Shown: piece by piece, positions 36,301 to 48,800 of the stretch
Position numbering within the stretch: position 1 is the first letter of the stretch
Layout: each line of letters starts with the position of its first letter
Assembly: GCA_029255685.2 (NCBI GenBank)
Contig: CM055314.2
Coordinates: 45,838,772 to 45,902,771 of the forward strand
Reading direction: 5' to 3'
Length of the DNA stretch: 64,000 nucleotides
Origin: Silene conica
Lineage: Eukaryota; Streptophyta; Magnoliopsida; Caryophyllales; Caryophyllaceae
Notes under the pieces: model-generated
The model's input: only the letters and a program-made list of their open reading frames with translations
Told to the model about the DNA's origin: nothing
Database searches by the model: none
Translations under genes and position numbers: made by a program

Positions 36301-39300
36301 TGGCCTAAGCAAAGCTCGGTCATTGGTGCCCATGGCCTAGGCATTGCTCGGTCATTGGTGCCTATGGCCTAGGCAGTGCTCGGTCATTGGTGCACATGGC
36401 GTAGACAAAGCTCGCTCATTGGTGCCCATGGCGTAGGCATTGCTTAGTCATTGGTGCCCATGGCCCAGGCGGTGCTCGGTGTTAGGTGCCCATGGCCTAG
36501 GCAGTGCTAAGTCATTGGTGCCCATGGCCTAGGCATTGCTCGATCATTGGTGCCCATGGCCTAGCCAGTGGTCAGGCATTGGTGCCCACGGCCTAGGCAT
36601 TGCTAAGCTATTGGTGCCCACGGCCTAGACAGTGCTCGGCCATTGGTGCCCATGGCCTAGGCAGTGCTCGGGCATTGGTGCCCATGGCAAGGCAGTGCTC
36701 GGTCATTGGTGCCCATGGCCTAAGCAAAGCTCGGTCATTGGTGCCCATGGCCTAGGCATTGCTCGGTCATTGTTGCCCATGGCCTAGGCAATGCTCGGTC
36801 ATTGGTGCCCATGGCGTAGACAAAGCTCGGTCATAGGTTCCCATGGCCTAGGCAGTGCTCGGTCATTGGTGCCCATGGCCTAGGCACTGCTCGGTCATTG
36901 GTGCCCATGGCGTAGACAAAGCTCGGTCATTGGTTCCCATGGCCTAGGCAGTGCTCGGTCACTGGTGCCCATGGCCTAGGCATTGCTCGGTCATTGGTGC
37001 CCAGGGATTAGGCATTGCAAGGGCATTGGTGCCCATGGCCTAGGCAGTGCTCAGTCATAGGTGCGCACGGCGTAGGCAGTGCTGGAGCATTGGTGCCCAT
37101 GGCCTAGGCAGTGCTCGGTCATTGGTGCCTATGGCCTAGGCAAAGCTCGGTCATTGGTGCCCATAGCCTAGGCATTGCTCGGTCATTGGTGCCCATGGCC
37201 TAGGCAGTGCTCCGCATTGGTGCCCATGGCCTAGGCAAAGCTCGGTCAATGGTGCCCATGGCCTAGGCATTGCTCGGTCAATGATGCCCATGGCCTTGGC
37301 AGTTGTCAGGCATTGGTGCCCATGGCCTAGGCATTGCTCGGCTATTGGTGCCCACGGCCTAGGCATTGCTCGGCTATTGGTGCCCACGGCCTAAGCATTG
37401 CTCGGCTATTGGTGCCCACGGCCTAGACAGTGCTCGGCCATTGGTGCCCATGGCTAGGCAGTGCTCGGTCATTGGTGCCCATGGCCTAGGCAGTGCTCGG
37501 TCATTGGTTCACATGGCATAGGCAGTGCTCGGTCATTGGTGCCCATGGCCTACGCAGTGCTCGGTCATTGGTGCCCAGGGTTAGGCATTGCAAAGGCATT
37601 GGTGTCCATGGCCTAGACAGTGCTCGGTCATAGGTGCCCAGGGCCTCGGCCGTGCTCGGGCATTGGTGCCCATGGCCTAGGCAGTGCTCGGTCATTGGTG
37701 CCCATGGCCTAGGCACAGCTCGGTCATTGGTGCCCATGGCCTAGGCATTGCTCGGTCATTGGTGCCCATGGCCTAGGCATTGCTCGGTCATTGGTGCCCA
37801 AGGCCTAGGCAAAGCTCGGTCAATGGTGCCCATGGCCTAGGCATTGCTCGGTCATTGGTGCCCATGGCCTAGGCAGTGCTCCGCATTGGTGCCCATGGCC
37901 TAGGCACAGCTCGGTCATTGGTGCCCATGGCCTAGGCATTGCTCGGTCATTGGTGCCCATGGCCTAGGCATTGCTCGGTCATTGGTGCCCATGGCCTAGG
38001 CAAAGCTCGGTCAATGGTGCCCATGGCCTAGGCATTGCTCGGTCATTGGTGCCCGTGGCCTAGGCAGTGCTCCGCATTGGTGCCCATGGCCTGGGCAGTG
38101 CTCGGACTTTGGTGCCCAGGGCCTAGGCAGTGCTCGGTCATTTGTGACCATGGCCTAGGCAGTGCTAAGTCATTGGTGCCCATGGCCTAGGCATTGCTCG
38201 ATCATTGGTGCCCATGGCCTAGGGAGTGGTCCGGCATTGGTGCCCATGCCCTAGGCATTGCTCGGCTATTGGTGCCCACGGCCTAGGCATTGCTCGGCTA
38301 TTGGTGCCCACGGCCTAGACAGTGCTCGGCCATTGGTGCCCATGGCCTAGGCATTGCTCGGGCATTTGTGCCTATGGCTAGGCAGTGCTCGGTCATTGGT
38401 GCCCATGGCCTAAGCAAAGCTCGGTCATTGGTGCCCATGGCCTAGGCATTGCTCGGTCATTGGTGCCCATGGCCTAGGCAGTGCTCGGTCATTGGTGCAC
38501 ATGGCGTAGACAAAGCTCGCTCATTGGTGCCCATGGCCCAGGCGGTGCTCGGTGTTAGGTGTCCATGGCCTAGGCAGTGCTAAGTCATTGGTGCCCATGG
38601 CCTAGGCATTGCTCGATCATTGGTGCCCATGGCCTAGCCAGTGGTCAGGCATTGGTGCCCACGGCCTAGGCGTTGCTCGGCTATTGGTGCCCACGGCCTA
38701 GACAGTGCTCGGCCATTGGTGCCCATGGCCTAGGCAGTGCTCGGGCATTGGTGCCCATGGCTAGGCAGTGCTCGGTCATTGGTGCCCATGGCCTAAGCAA
38801 AGCTCGGTCATTGGTGCCCATGGCCTAGGCATTGCTCGGTCATTGTTGCCCATGGCCTAGGCAATGCTCGGTCATTGGTGCCCATGGCGTAGACAAAGCT
38901 CGTCATTGGTGCCCATGGCCTAGGCATAGCTTAGTCATTGGTGCCCATGGCCTAGGCAGTGCTCGGTGTTAGGTGCCCATGGCCTAGGCAGTGCTCGGTC
39001 ATTGGTGCCCATGGCCTAGGCAGTGCTCGGTCATTGGTGCCCATGGCCTAGGCAGTGCTCGGTCATTGGTGCCCATGGCGTAGACAAAGCTCGGTCATAG
39101 GTTCCCATGGCCTAGGCAGTGCTCGGTCATTGGTGCCCATGGCCTAGGCAGTGCTCGGTCATTGGTGCCCATGGCGTAGACAAAGCTCGGCCATTGGTTC
39201 CCATGGCCTAGGCAGTGCTCGGTCACTGGTGCCCATGGCCTAGGCAGTGCTCGGTCATTGGTGCCCAGGGATTAGGCATTGCAAGGGAATTGGTGCCCAT

Positions 39301-41237
39301 GGCCTAGGCAGTGCTCAGTCATAGGTGCGCACGGCCTAGGCAGTGCTGGAGCATTGGTGCCCATGGCCTAGGTAGTGCTCGGTCATTGGTGCCTATGGCC
39401 TAGGCAAAGCTCGGTCATTGGTGCCCATGGCCTAGGCATTGCTCGGTCATTGGTGCCCATGGCCTAGGCAGTGCTCCGCATTGGTGCCCATGGCCTAGGC
39501 AAAGCTCGGTCAATGGTTCCCATGGCCTAGGCATTGCTCGGTCAATGGTGCCCATGGCCTAGGCAAATCTCGGTCATTGGTGCCCATGGCCTAGGCATTG
39601 CTCGGTCATTGGTGCCCATGGCCTAGGCATTGCTCGGTCATTGGTGCCCATGGTGTAGACAAAGATCGGGCATTTGTGCCCATGGCTTAGGCAGTGGTCG
39701 GGCATTGGTGCCCATGGCCTAGGCAGTGCTCGGTCATTGGTGCCCATGGCGTAGGCAGTGCTCGGTCAATGGTGGCCATGGCCTACGCAGTGCTTCGCAT
39801 TGGTGCCCATGGCCTAGGCAGTGCTCGGACTTTGGTGCCCTGGGCCTAGGCAGTGCTCGGGCATTGGTGCCCATGGCCTAGGCAACGCTCGGTCATTAGG
39901 GCCCATGGCCTAGGCAAAGCTCGGTCATTGGTGCCCATGGCCTAGGCATTGCTCGGTCATTGGTGCCCATGGCCTAGGCAGTGCTCGGTCATTGGTGCAC
40001 ATGGCGTAGACAAAGCTCGGTCACTGGTGCCCATGGCGTAGGCATTGCTTGGTCGTTGGTGCCCATGGCCTAGGCAGTGCTAAGTCATTGGTGCCCATGG
40101 CCTAGGCATTGCTCGATCATTGGTGCCCATGGCCTAGGCAGTGGTCAGGCATTGGTGCCCACGGCCTAGGCATTGCTCGGCTATTGGTGCCCACAGCCTA
40201 GACAGTGCTCGGCCATTGGTGCCCATGGCCTAGGCAGTGCTCGGGCATTGGTGCCCATGGCTAGGCAGTGCTCGGTCCTTGGTGCCCATGGCCTAGGCAT
40301 TGCTCGGTGATTGGTGCCCATGGCCTAGGCAATGCTCGGTCATTGGTGCCCATGGCGTAGACAAAGCTCGTTCATTGGTGCCCATGGCCTAGGCATTGCT
40401 TAGTCATTGGTGCCCATGGCCTAGGCAGTGCTCGGTGTTAGGTGCCCATGGCCTAGGCAGTGCTCGGTCATTGGTGCCCATGGCCTAGGCAGTGCTCGGT
40501 CATTGGTGCCCATGGCCTAGGCAGTGCTCGGTCATTGGTGCCCATGGCGTAGACAAAGCTCGGTCATTGGTTCCCATGGCCTAGGCAGTGCTCGGTCATT
40601 GGTGCCCATGGCCTAGGCAGTGCTCGGTCATTGGTGCCCATGGCGTAGACAAAGCTCGGTCATTGGTTCCCATGGCCTAGGCAGTGCTCGGTCACTGGTG
40701 CCCATGGCCTAGGCAGTGCTCGGTCATTGGTGCCCAGGGATTAGGCATTGCAAGGGCATTGGTGCCCATGGCCTAGGCAGTGCTCGGTCATAGGTGCGCA
40801 CGGCCTAGGCAGTGCTGGAGCATTGGTGCCCATGGCATAGGCAGTGCTCGGTCATTGGTGCCTATGGCCTAGGCAAAGCTCGGTCATTGGTGCCCATGGC
40901 CTAGGCAAAGCTCGGTCATTGGTGCCCATGGCCTAGGCAGTGGTCCGCATTGGTGCCCATGGCCTAGGCAGTGCTCGGGCATTGGTGCCCATGGCCTAGG
41001 CAGTGCTCGGGCATTGGTGCCCATGACCTAGGCAAAGCTCGGTCATTGGTGCCCATGGCCTAGGCATTGCTCGGTCATTGGTGCCCATGGCCTAGGCATT
41101 GCTCGGTCATTGGTGCCCATGGTGTAGACAAAGATCGGGCATTTGTGCCCATGGCTTAGGCAGTGGTCGGGCATTGGTGCCCATGGCGTAGGCAGTGCTC
41201 GGTCATTGGTGCCCATGGCGTAGGCAGTGCTCGGTCA
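30336..41237 (+). repeat. 32-bp satellite array, right block
   Basis: About 340 monomers of the same 32-bp satellite as 9153-13317; A's insertion separates the two blocks. Most of this block is organised in a 2264-bp higher-order repeat. The block ends at ...GCTCGGTCA against the GDP-mannose dehydratase fragment. Short open frames repeated every 2264 bp on the minus strand come from the repeat and have no protein features. Confidence 0.95.
30690..39560 (+). repeat. Higher-order repeat of 2264 bp (about 71 monomers), ~4 copies
   Basis: Landmark monomer variants recur at fixed spacing. GGGTTAGGCATTGCAAAGG is at 30945, 33209, 35473 and 37578 (spacings 2264, 2264, 2105). GGGATTAGGCATTGC is at 32667, 34931, 37004, 39268 and 40737 (2264, 2073, 2264, 1469). 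The shorter spacings are explained by loss of about 6 monomers near 36815, gain of one at about 37390 and loss of one near 38525. Copies differ by few substitutions. Confidence 0.9.
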
Positions 41238-41540
<303 letters not shown>

Positions 41541-42636
41541 TACCCTCAAACATAAGTTGGGGGTGGGGTTATTCATGGCGTTCATATTTCATAGTTAAAA
41601 GCAACATCCTTGGATCCATCTATCAAATACAAAAGTTTGGCCTGAACACCTATACAATGAACTAAAATGAAATATAGAAATGGCAGAACCAAACAATGAG
41701 TATGAGGCGCTGCATCCACCAAGTCTTGGGATTTCTAGGTGTACTCCTGAGATTTCCGAGATGTAGCTTTTCCGCACTTTCTGTTACTCTCTCAGCAGTC
41801 GATATACATGCAGATGAATGGCGAAATCCACCAGAATTAAGTACCCATGAAAACAGCAGCAAATAAGACTTCCAATCATCGACTTAATTTGAACTGAAAA
41901 ACAAGATCGTTGATTAAAATGACCTTCCATTTCTACCAGAAATACTGTTTGGAAACAAGTGATACACACCGTTAGTTCTTATACTATTAACACTTGTTTT
42001 AGTCAAAATTAGCATTATTGGCACACTTCTAGCGCTCATCGATTAAAAACTAATGTGAGAATGTTTCACAAGAGTCCAATTGTAGAGTTTATTACAATTT
42101 AAACTGACAAATTAATCATCGTCACCCTAGAGTAAACCATGGCAAAAAAAAATCATAATTACTAGACACCTACATAGTAGTATAGTACAGATGATGAGAA
42201 TGTAAAAGCTAGGAAAGAGACGTCATACCTTATGAGGCGAGAGAGCTCAGGTTCTGATAAAAGTGATTCCTCAAGTGGTTTTGGGTTTGATTCAAACATA
42301 CCGGAATTGTAAAATTAAGAAAAGTTTCCTCTTAAGGTCAAACCAACTCACATTGCCAACCTCCAACGAAAATCAAACAAGGAAACAAACGCATGTACTT
42401 ACTAGTTAATATGTGAAGGATATGAATCCTAGTAAATCGAACTTAAGCCAAAAGCTTTGCCAACTAAGCTCACAAGAGAGGTAAATATTTGCATCAAACA
42501 GCAACATTAAGCATTCTCTAGCATTCAATACCTCAAGTTTCTAATTTCATCAACAAAGATCCGAACTAACCCTCTTAAATCATTGTGCAAAGTAATTTGT
42601 TAATTATCTTTCTGACTCTAATCAAAATTGTTGCTC
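41541..42636 (-). other. Unassigned DNA between GMD relic and solo LTR
   Basis: No satellite or LTR similarity and no convincing gene. One exon-like stretch on the minus strand (42299 down to 42229) starts ATG, reads 23 codons with a Glu/Leu/Ser-rich product and ends at AAG/GTATGAC, a possible donor site. I could not connect it with further exons. Other short frames at 41595-41969 are unsupported. Confidence 0.4.
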
Positions 42637-42641
42637 CAACT

Positions 42642-43583
42642 GTAGGAAAAATCGGTATATTTCGACATAATTATAAGGATTATAACGAAACTTTATAATA
42701 TGAAATTATCGTCTGAAATGCAATATGTAAATAATCAACATGAATTAGAAATAACCTTTGGTCCTTCAAATATACGGCCTAAGAACAAATATCGAAATCG
42801 ATATTCTCTTATTGATTGCACCCAAAATATTTGGAGATTATGCCAATTTCTTTTGCTAGATTAAGTATTATATATTACTATTAAAAATCTGAATTTTTTT
42901 TCTCTCTTTTATGTTGCACGGCCAACAACTTAACAAAATGAAAGATTTTGTTTTTTTTTTGTTAACTTCCAACTTTTTGGTGGTTATTTAGGTATATATA
43001 TATATATATATATTATGTATTAAATAAATAATAATAAATATTAATTAGTTAGATACAACTAATTGTATCGTAACCAACAAAACCGCTTTTTCATTTATTA
43101 TTATAAAATAATATAATACAATATATATAAATATTTTAGGAGGACATAATTAATTATCGTATAATTAATAAATTTTAATATCGTATATTAAAATTTTATG
43201 TCATTTATAAATATCGTATATTTATGACTTGCATTTTAAATATAACATTTTATATTTAAATTATGAATTAACATTTAATCTTATTAAATAATCGCATCAT
43301 TATTACATTTGACTAACCTTTTAGTCGAATAACCTTTTAGTCATTTAAGGCATCAATATAATTATATTTTCATATAATCACATCTCTCAAACACATCTTC
43401 TAGGTGTGACCTTTAGGGACCAATTGATCACCGACATCTGTATGACAATAACGTCAAAGTTCTAGCAAGCCAACCGTTATCGATAAACGTTAATCAACTG
43501 ATTATCATACTAAGTATACCCTGTGAACCTGTAAGAGATTTATATTGTTATCACACTAACTGTGGAGGACACTGACTCCAACA
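42642..43583 (-). repeat. Solo copia-type LTR
   Basis: 942 bp with target duplication CCAAC at 42637-42641 and 43584-43588. Minus strand starts TGTTGGAGTCAGTG and ends ...TTCCTACA. It aligns in order with the LTR of D (AACCTTTGGTCC / AACCTTTAGTCC, TTGCACCCAA, the GTGTGACC...GACAATAACGTCAAAG block) but is clearly a different subfamily. No internal region is left, as expected from LTR-LTR recombination. It contains AT-rich stretches including a TA run near 42993-43014. Confidence 0.88.
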
Positions 43584-43588
43584 CCAAC

Positions 43589-43938
43589 TAGCCATTATTT
43601 GGTATTATTTTCCATTCCTTCTCGCCAAACTTCCATAACCCTAAATCCCCAATATCAAACAATATTTAAATAAGAATACAACATTCCAAAGAATATTAAA
43701 TATCCAGAAAATCAAATCTTTCGACTAAGTACGTTTCAAAAGAGCTATATGTACATTTTTAATATATTGTACGTACATTTCTTTCCACTAAAACCCATCA
43801 AATCAGACAGATGCCTTACGAAATAAAATCTTTCGACTAAGTACGTTTCAAAAGAATCAAAAGTACATTTTGAAAATATTGTACATTCATTTCTTTCCAC
43901 TAAAAGCCATCAATTCAAACAGATGCATCGCGAAATCA
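43589..43938. repeat. Flank with 112-113-bp tandem repeat
   Basis: Units at 43707-43819 and 43820-43931 share AAATCTTTCGACTAAGTACG, TTTCTTTCCACTAAAA and CAGACAGATGC-like segments. A third unit begins at 43932 and is interrupted by element D; its continuation TTCGACTAA is at 52590. The stretch 43589-43706 shows nothing recognisable. Confidence 0.8.
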
Positions 43939-43943
43939 AATCT

Positions 43944-44943
43944 TGTGGGGAATAAAACGCGTATTCACCCTAAAATTGCAGGATTATAATGAAATATGCA
44001 ATTGTGAATATCGTCATAAGATTAAAAACATGAGAAAAGAAGTACAACCTTTAGTCCTCGCGCAAAAGGCCTAAGAACAGGAATTAATGCAAATTCTCTC
44101 CTATAACTTGCACCCAAGACTTTGAATGAGACGAGGCCGCGTGTGCTAGAAATCCTCTCCAATTGCCTTGCAATATAGGGAGAGCCCTTGAGGTTTAAGA
44201 TGTGAGATCTGAGGTTTTGGGAGAAGAGTGCTCTCAAAACCCTAATTTTTCTTGAGAATTGTTTAAGCAGTGAAACAAGAGTTGTTGACAAAAGGAGAAG
44301 TCTCCTCCTTTTGTAACACTGGCCGGCCGAAAATAGGGTTTGGGTAGGAGTGGGCTTTCCACTCTTACCTTATCCCCATGCGTGATTCGACCCATTTAGC
44401 TTTAAGTTGTTCGCGGGTTTTATTTATAAATCGTAACATGTTATCAGATATTAATACAGTCGATATATTAATAACGGTCTGATAAAATACGATATTGTAT
44501 AATTACCTAAATTAATATAACTGTTTATATTAATTCGCGAGTACAATATTTAATTAAATATATATAACTGTTTATATTTAATTTACGAATTAATCATGTA
44601 ATCCGTATTAGCTAAAATTATTTAATCTGTATTAAATAATAATCTCAACATCTTATTGACTAATTTATTAGTCAATACCTCTGACTAACTGTTTAGTCAT
44701 ATCCGGCAAAATGTGACTGTATTTTCATACCTTCACATCTCTCAAACGTGTCCTATAGGTGTGACGTATAGGGACCAGTTGATCACCGCCATCCGTATGA
44801 CAATAACGTCAAACTTATCTAGCAAGCCAACCGTTATTGATAAACGTGGATCAACTGGTAATAATACAGAAGTATGCCCTTGTGATCCTTAAAGAGATTT
44901 AATAAGTCATTGTACTTAATTGTCAAGGACACCAGCCCAAACA
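43944..44943 (-). repeat. 3' LTR of element D
   Basis: 1000 bp. Minus strand TGTTTGGGCTGGTGTCC ... TTTTATTCCCCACA. Counterpart of 51585-52584 at offset 7641. A TATAAATA motif lies at 44421-44428 on the minus strand. Confidence 0.95.
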
Positions 44944-44958
44944 ATCTCCCACTTGTCC
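44944..44958 (-). other. Polypurine tract of element D
   Basis: Minus strand GGACAAGTGGGAGAT directly before the LTR start TGTTTGGG, identical to the tracts of A, B and C. Confidence 0.9.
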
Positions 44959-44977
44959 GTACAAGGGTATGTTCAAT

Positions 44978-45032
44978 GACGTTATCACACTACATGTGGA
45001 GGACACAATCTCCAACAAACTCCCACTTGTCC
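44978..45032 (-). other. Relic polypurine tract and LTR start upstream of the true one
   Basis: Minus strand GGACAAGTGGGAGTT (45018-45032) is followed by TGTTGGAGATTGTGTCC and GTAGTGTGATAAC (down to 44978). That is an LTR beginning of the solo-LTR subfamily, not of D's own LTR. About 20 nt later, TTGTACGGACAAGTGGG and the working tract follow. Confidence 0.8.
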
Positions 45033-45805
45033 GTACAAGTGTAGGTGCGATAACCGAATCTCATATCCTTTTAAAATTTCTCCCACTCAATGTAAGACAA
45101 TTTGCAAATCCGCATTCGCAAAGGTCGTATCTCACAAGCGATCTGTATCAAGAGTGGTTTCCCCGACTAGAGAGTAACTTAACTGATAAAACGAATCTGT
45201 ATTCGAGCATGGCCATGCATTTCAGTTACTACTCCTCGAGTGGCCCTGAGAAATGATAAAATCCTGATAAGGGTTTGGATATTTCCCTCAACTCGAATCC
45301 TGCCGATATCGCCCAGCATGAAATAACCCAGAAAAAATCCTCTTGGCCCCTGTTACGGTGACCGTGGGAAAGAAACCAAAGTTACCCAAAATCTGTCTTA
45401 ATCTCAAGAAACAGTTGAAAGTCAAAAGACTCGACTCTAAGGAACACTATGGAGGTCCTATCCACGACCTGGCACCCAATGTTATAAAACATTTAGGACT
45501 CCATAACGATGTCACGGGGTGTCCTACGAGATATCCGTATAACTCGCCTTTGTGATTGGTCAGTCATCCACGTGACTTATGGCTCGTTGAACCCACCATC
45601 AACCAACGTCACAAAATGATTACCTGAGTTATCAGCTCAAGTGGTTAATCAAGGACCAAAACGATGTAATGTTAATCAGTTCACTTTGTGGTGTTCAAAA
45701 TTGGCGTACAATTCCACATGAGAAACAAAACATTTTATATCATAACAATAAGGTTGAATAGAGTACACGAGAAAATGAATTATTACATGAATTCATAAAA
45801 GAGTA
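45033..45805 (-). other. 3' untranslated region of element D
   Basis: Between the pol stop and the relic polypurine tract. Blocks such as CCTCGAGTGGCCCTGAG (45234-45250), CTCCCACTCAATG and TGGCCATGCAT correspond in order to the 3' regions of A, B and C. No credible frame. Confidence 0.75.
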
Positions 45806-48800
45806 CTACAACTTAGGAACACATCCAATTCCCATGGAATGAATGTGCCCTTCATGCTTATCACGTGGTAATGCTTTTGTGAGAGGATCAGCTATGTTGT
45901 CATCCGTAGCGATCTTTTCAATAAAAATCTCCTTTTGCTCCACGTAATCTCTGATTAGATGAGCTTTCCGTTGTACATGCCTAGCCTTGCTGCTAGACTT
46001 ATGCTCCTTAGCTTGGAAGATGGCACCGCTATTGTCACAATAGACGGTGATTGGGTCATTCGAACTAGGCACTACTGATAGTCCTTGTAAGAATTGACGC
46101 ATCCATATTGCTTCCTTAGCTGCTTCTGAGGCGGCATAGTACTCGGACTCAGTCGTAGAATCTGCTGTAACACTCTGTTTAGAACTTTTCCAGCTGACAG
46201 CAGCGCCATTAAGAGTAAAAACGAATCCAGACTGAGATTTCGAGTCATCTCGATCCGTTTGGAAGCTAGCATCTGCGTAACCCGTGGCGCAGAGCGTCGA
46301 GTCGCCTCCAAAAGTCAATCCCCAATCTTTAGTCCTCCGTAGGTACTTAAGAATGTTTTTCACGGCCATCCAGTGTTGTTCACCTGGATGAGCTTGGAAT
46401 CGACTTGTCATACTCAATGCATATGCAACGTCGGGACGTGTGCATATCATGGCATACATGATCGATCCTATTGCCGAAGCATAAGGAATCCGACTCATGC
46501 GCTCTTTCTCTTCCACTGACTTAGCTTCTTGAGTCTTGCTCAAGTGAAGCCCAGGAGTCATGGGAAGGAACCCCTTCTTGGAGTTCGTCATACTGAATCT
46601 CTCCAGAATCTTCTCTATATAAGACTCCTGACTGAGAGACAACATCCGTCGTGATCTATCCCTGTAGATACGGATGCCCAAAATTCTTTGTGCCTCTCCC
46701 AGATCTTTCATCTGGAAATGGTTTTTCAACCATGCTTTAACCGAAGATAAGAGAGGTATGTCATTCCCAATCAAGAGTATGTCATCGACATACAGTACTA
46801 GGAATACAATCTTACTCCCACTCGACTTGATATAGAGACATGGTTCCTCGACTGATCGAATGAACCCATTCTCTTTTATCACTTGGTCGAAGCGATGATT
46901 CCAACTCCGCGATGCTTGCTTAAGTCCATAGATGGAACGCTTAAGCTTGCAAACTTTCTTAGGATGTGCTGGATCGATAAAACCCTCGGGTTGTACCATG
47001 TACAACTCTTCCTCCAAATAACCGTTTAAGAAGGCGGTTTTAACGTCCATTTGCCATATTTCATAGTCATGAAATGCGGCGATCGCTAAGATAATCCGAA
47101 TGGAACGTAGCATGACTACGGGTGCAAAGATCTCATCATAGTGCAAGCCTGGCACTTGAGTGAAACCTTTAGCAACTAGTCTAGCCTTGTGGATATCTTG
47201 TTGTCCTTCCACGGCATGCTTTATCTTGTAAAGCCATTTGCATTGAAGGGGACGTACGTTTGCAGGTAGGTCCACAAGATCCCACACGTTGTTCTCATAC
47301 ATGGAGTCCATCTCGGATTGCATGGCTTCTAGCCATAGCTTTGAGTCAGAACTGGTCATGGCACCTTTATAGGTTGTGGGTTCATTACCCTCTAGGAGTA
47401 AGACGTCATCTGTATCGTGTTCCTCGACCATACCAATGTATCTGTCCGGTGGAATAGAGACTCTTCCTGACCTCCTAGGTTCCTCAGGGATATCTACCGC
47501 AGCCTCGGTTGAAGGTACTGTTTCCTCCAATGGTTGCTCGGTAGTTGGTTCTTGAACCTCCGATAACTCGAAGGTTCTATTACTCGACTTGTTCTCGAGA
47601 AATTCTTTCTCTAAGAACGTCGCACTAGCCGCAACAAAAACACGTTGTTCGGTAGGCAAGTAGAAGTAATGACCAAACGTTCCCTTTGGATAGCCTATAA
47701 AGTATGTCTTGACCGATCGCGGGCCGAGCTTATCCTCGTGTCTCCACTTGACATAAGCCTCGCAGCCCCAAACCCGAATAAAGGACAAGTTAGGGACCGT
47801 TCCCTTCCATAACTCGAATGGAGTCTTGTCAACAGCTTTAGACGGACTTCGGTTAAGTAATAGAGCGGCCGACAAAAGAGCATAGCCCCACAATGAATCA
47901 GGCACGACGGTGTGACTCATCATGGATCGAACCATATCAAGTAAAGTTCGATTTCTCCGTTCGGACACACCATTTAATTGTGGTGTTCCAGGTGGAGTCA
48001 ACTGTAGCACGATCCCACAGTCTTTTAGGTGTTGATCAAACTCGCGTGAAAGATACTCACCACCACGATCCGAGCGTAGTGCTTTAATCTTTCTACCCAG
48101 CTGGTTTTGTACCCGATTCTGGTATTCTTTGAACTTGTCAAAGGATTCACTTTTGTGCTTCATTAAGTAGACATAGCCATATCTACTCAAATCATCCGTG
48201 AAAGTGATGAAATACCTATAGCCATCTCGTGCGTTGATCGACATAGGGCCACATACGTCCGTATGTATGAGTCCTAATAGGTCGGCAGCGCGCATTCCAA
48301 CACCTTTGAAGGAAATACGAGTCATTTTGCCGATGAGACATGATTCACACGTGCCATATGATTCGAAATCAAAGGGCGAAATAGCTCCATTCTGTATGAG
48401 CTGTTTAACGCGTTTCTCATTTATGTGTCCCATACGACAATGCCATAGGTAAGTTTGATCTTTGTCACCTACCTTTATTATTTTATTATTCACATGTAAT
48501 ATCTCGGTAGTTTGATCTAAAACATAAATTCCATTCATGGAAACTGCCTTGCCATATATCATATTGTGTAAGGAGAAAATACAGCTATTATTCTCTATTA
48601 CAAATGAAAAGCCAAGTTTGTCAAGTGCAGAAACTGAAATAATGTTTTTGGACAAACTAGGAACATAATAACAGTTATATAAAAATAACTCGAATCCACT
48701 TGGAAGCTGGATTACGTATGTTCCCTTCGAGACTGCAGCCACACGTGCTCCATTCCCGACACGCAGGTCCACCTCACCCTTGATTAGGGGTTCTTGGTTT

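Noticed and set aside
30868-37737. Repeated 62-83-codon open frames in the satellite as a repetitive protein gene
   Set aside because: A 32-bp unit shifts frame each copy, all frames look alike, there is no start/stop logic or promoter, and stops appear wherever monomers vary.
42229-42299. Possible first exon of a host gene on the minus strand
   Set aside because: Only 23 codons with one donor-like site; no downstream exon, protein family or promoter could be tied to it. It is mentioned in the gap description only.
44022-44291. 89-codon frame present in both D LTRs
   Set aside because: Its identity in both copies is explained by LTR identity; it has no domain and is absent from the related solo LTR.
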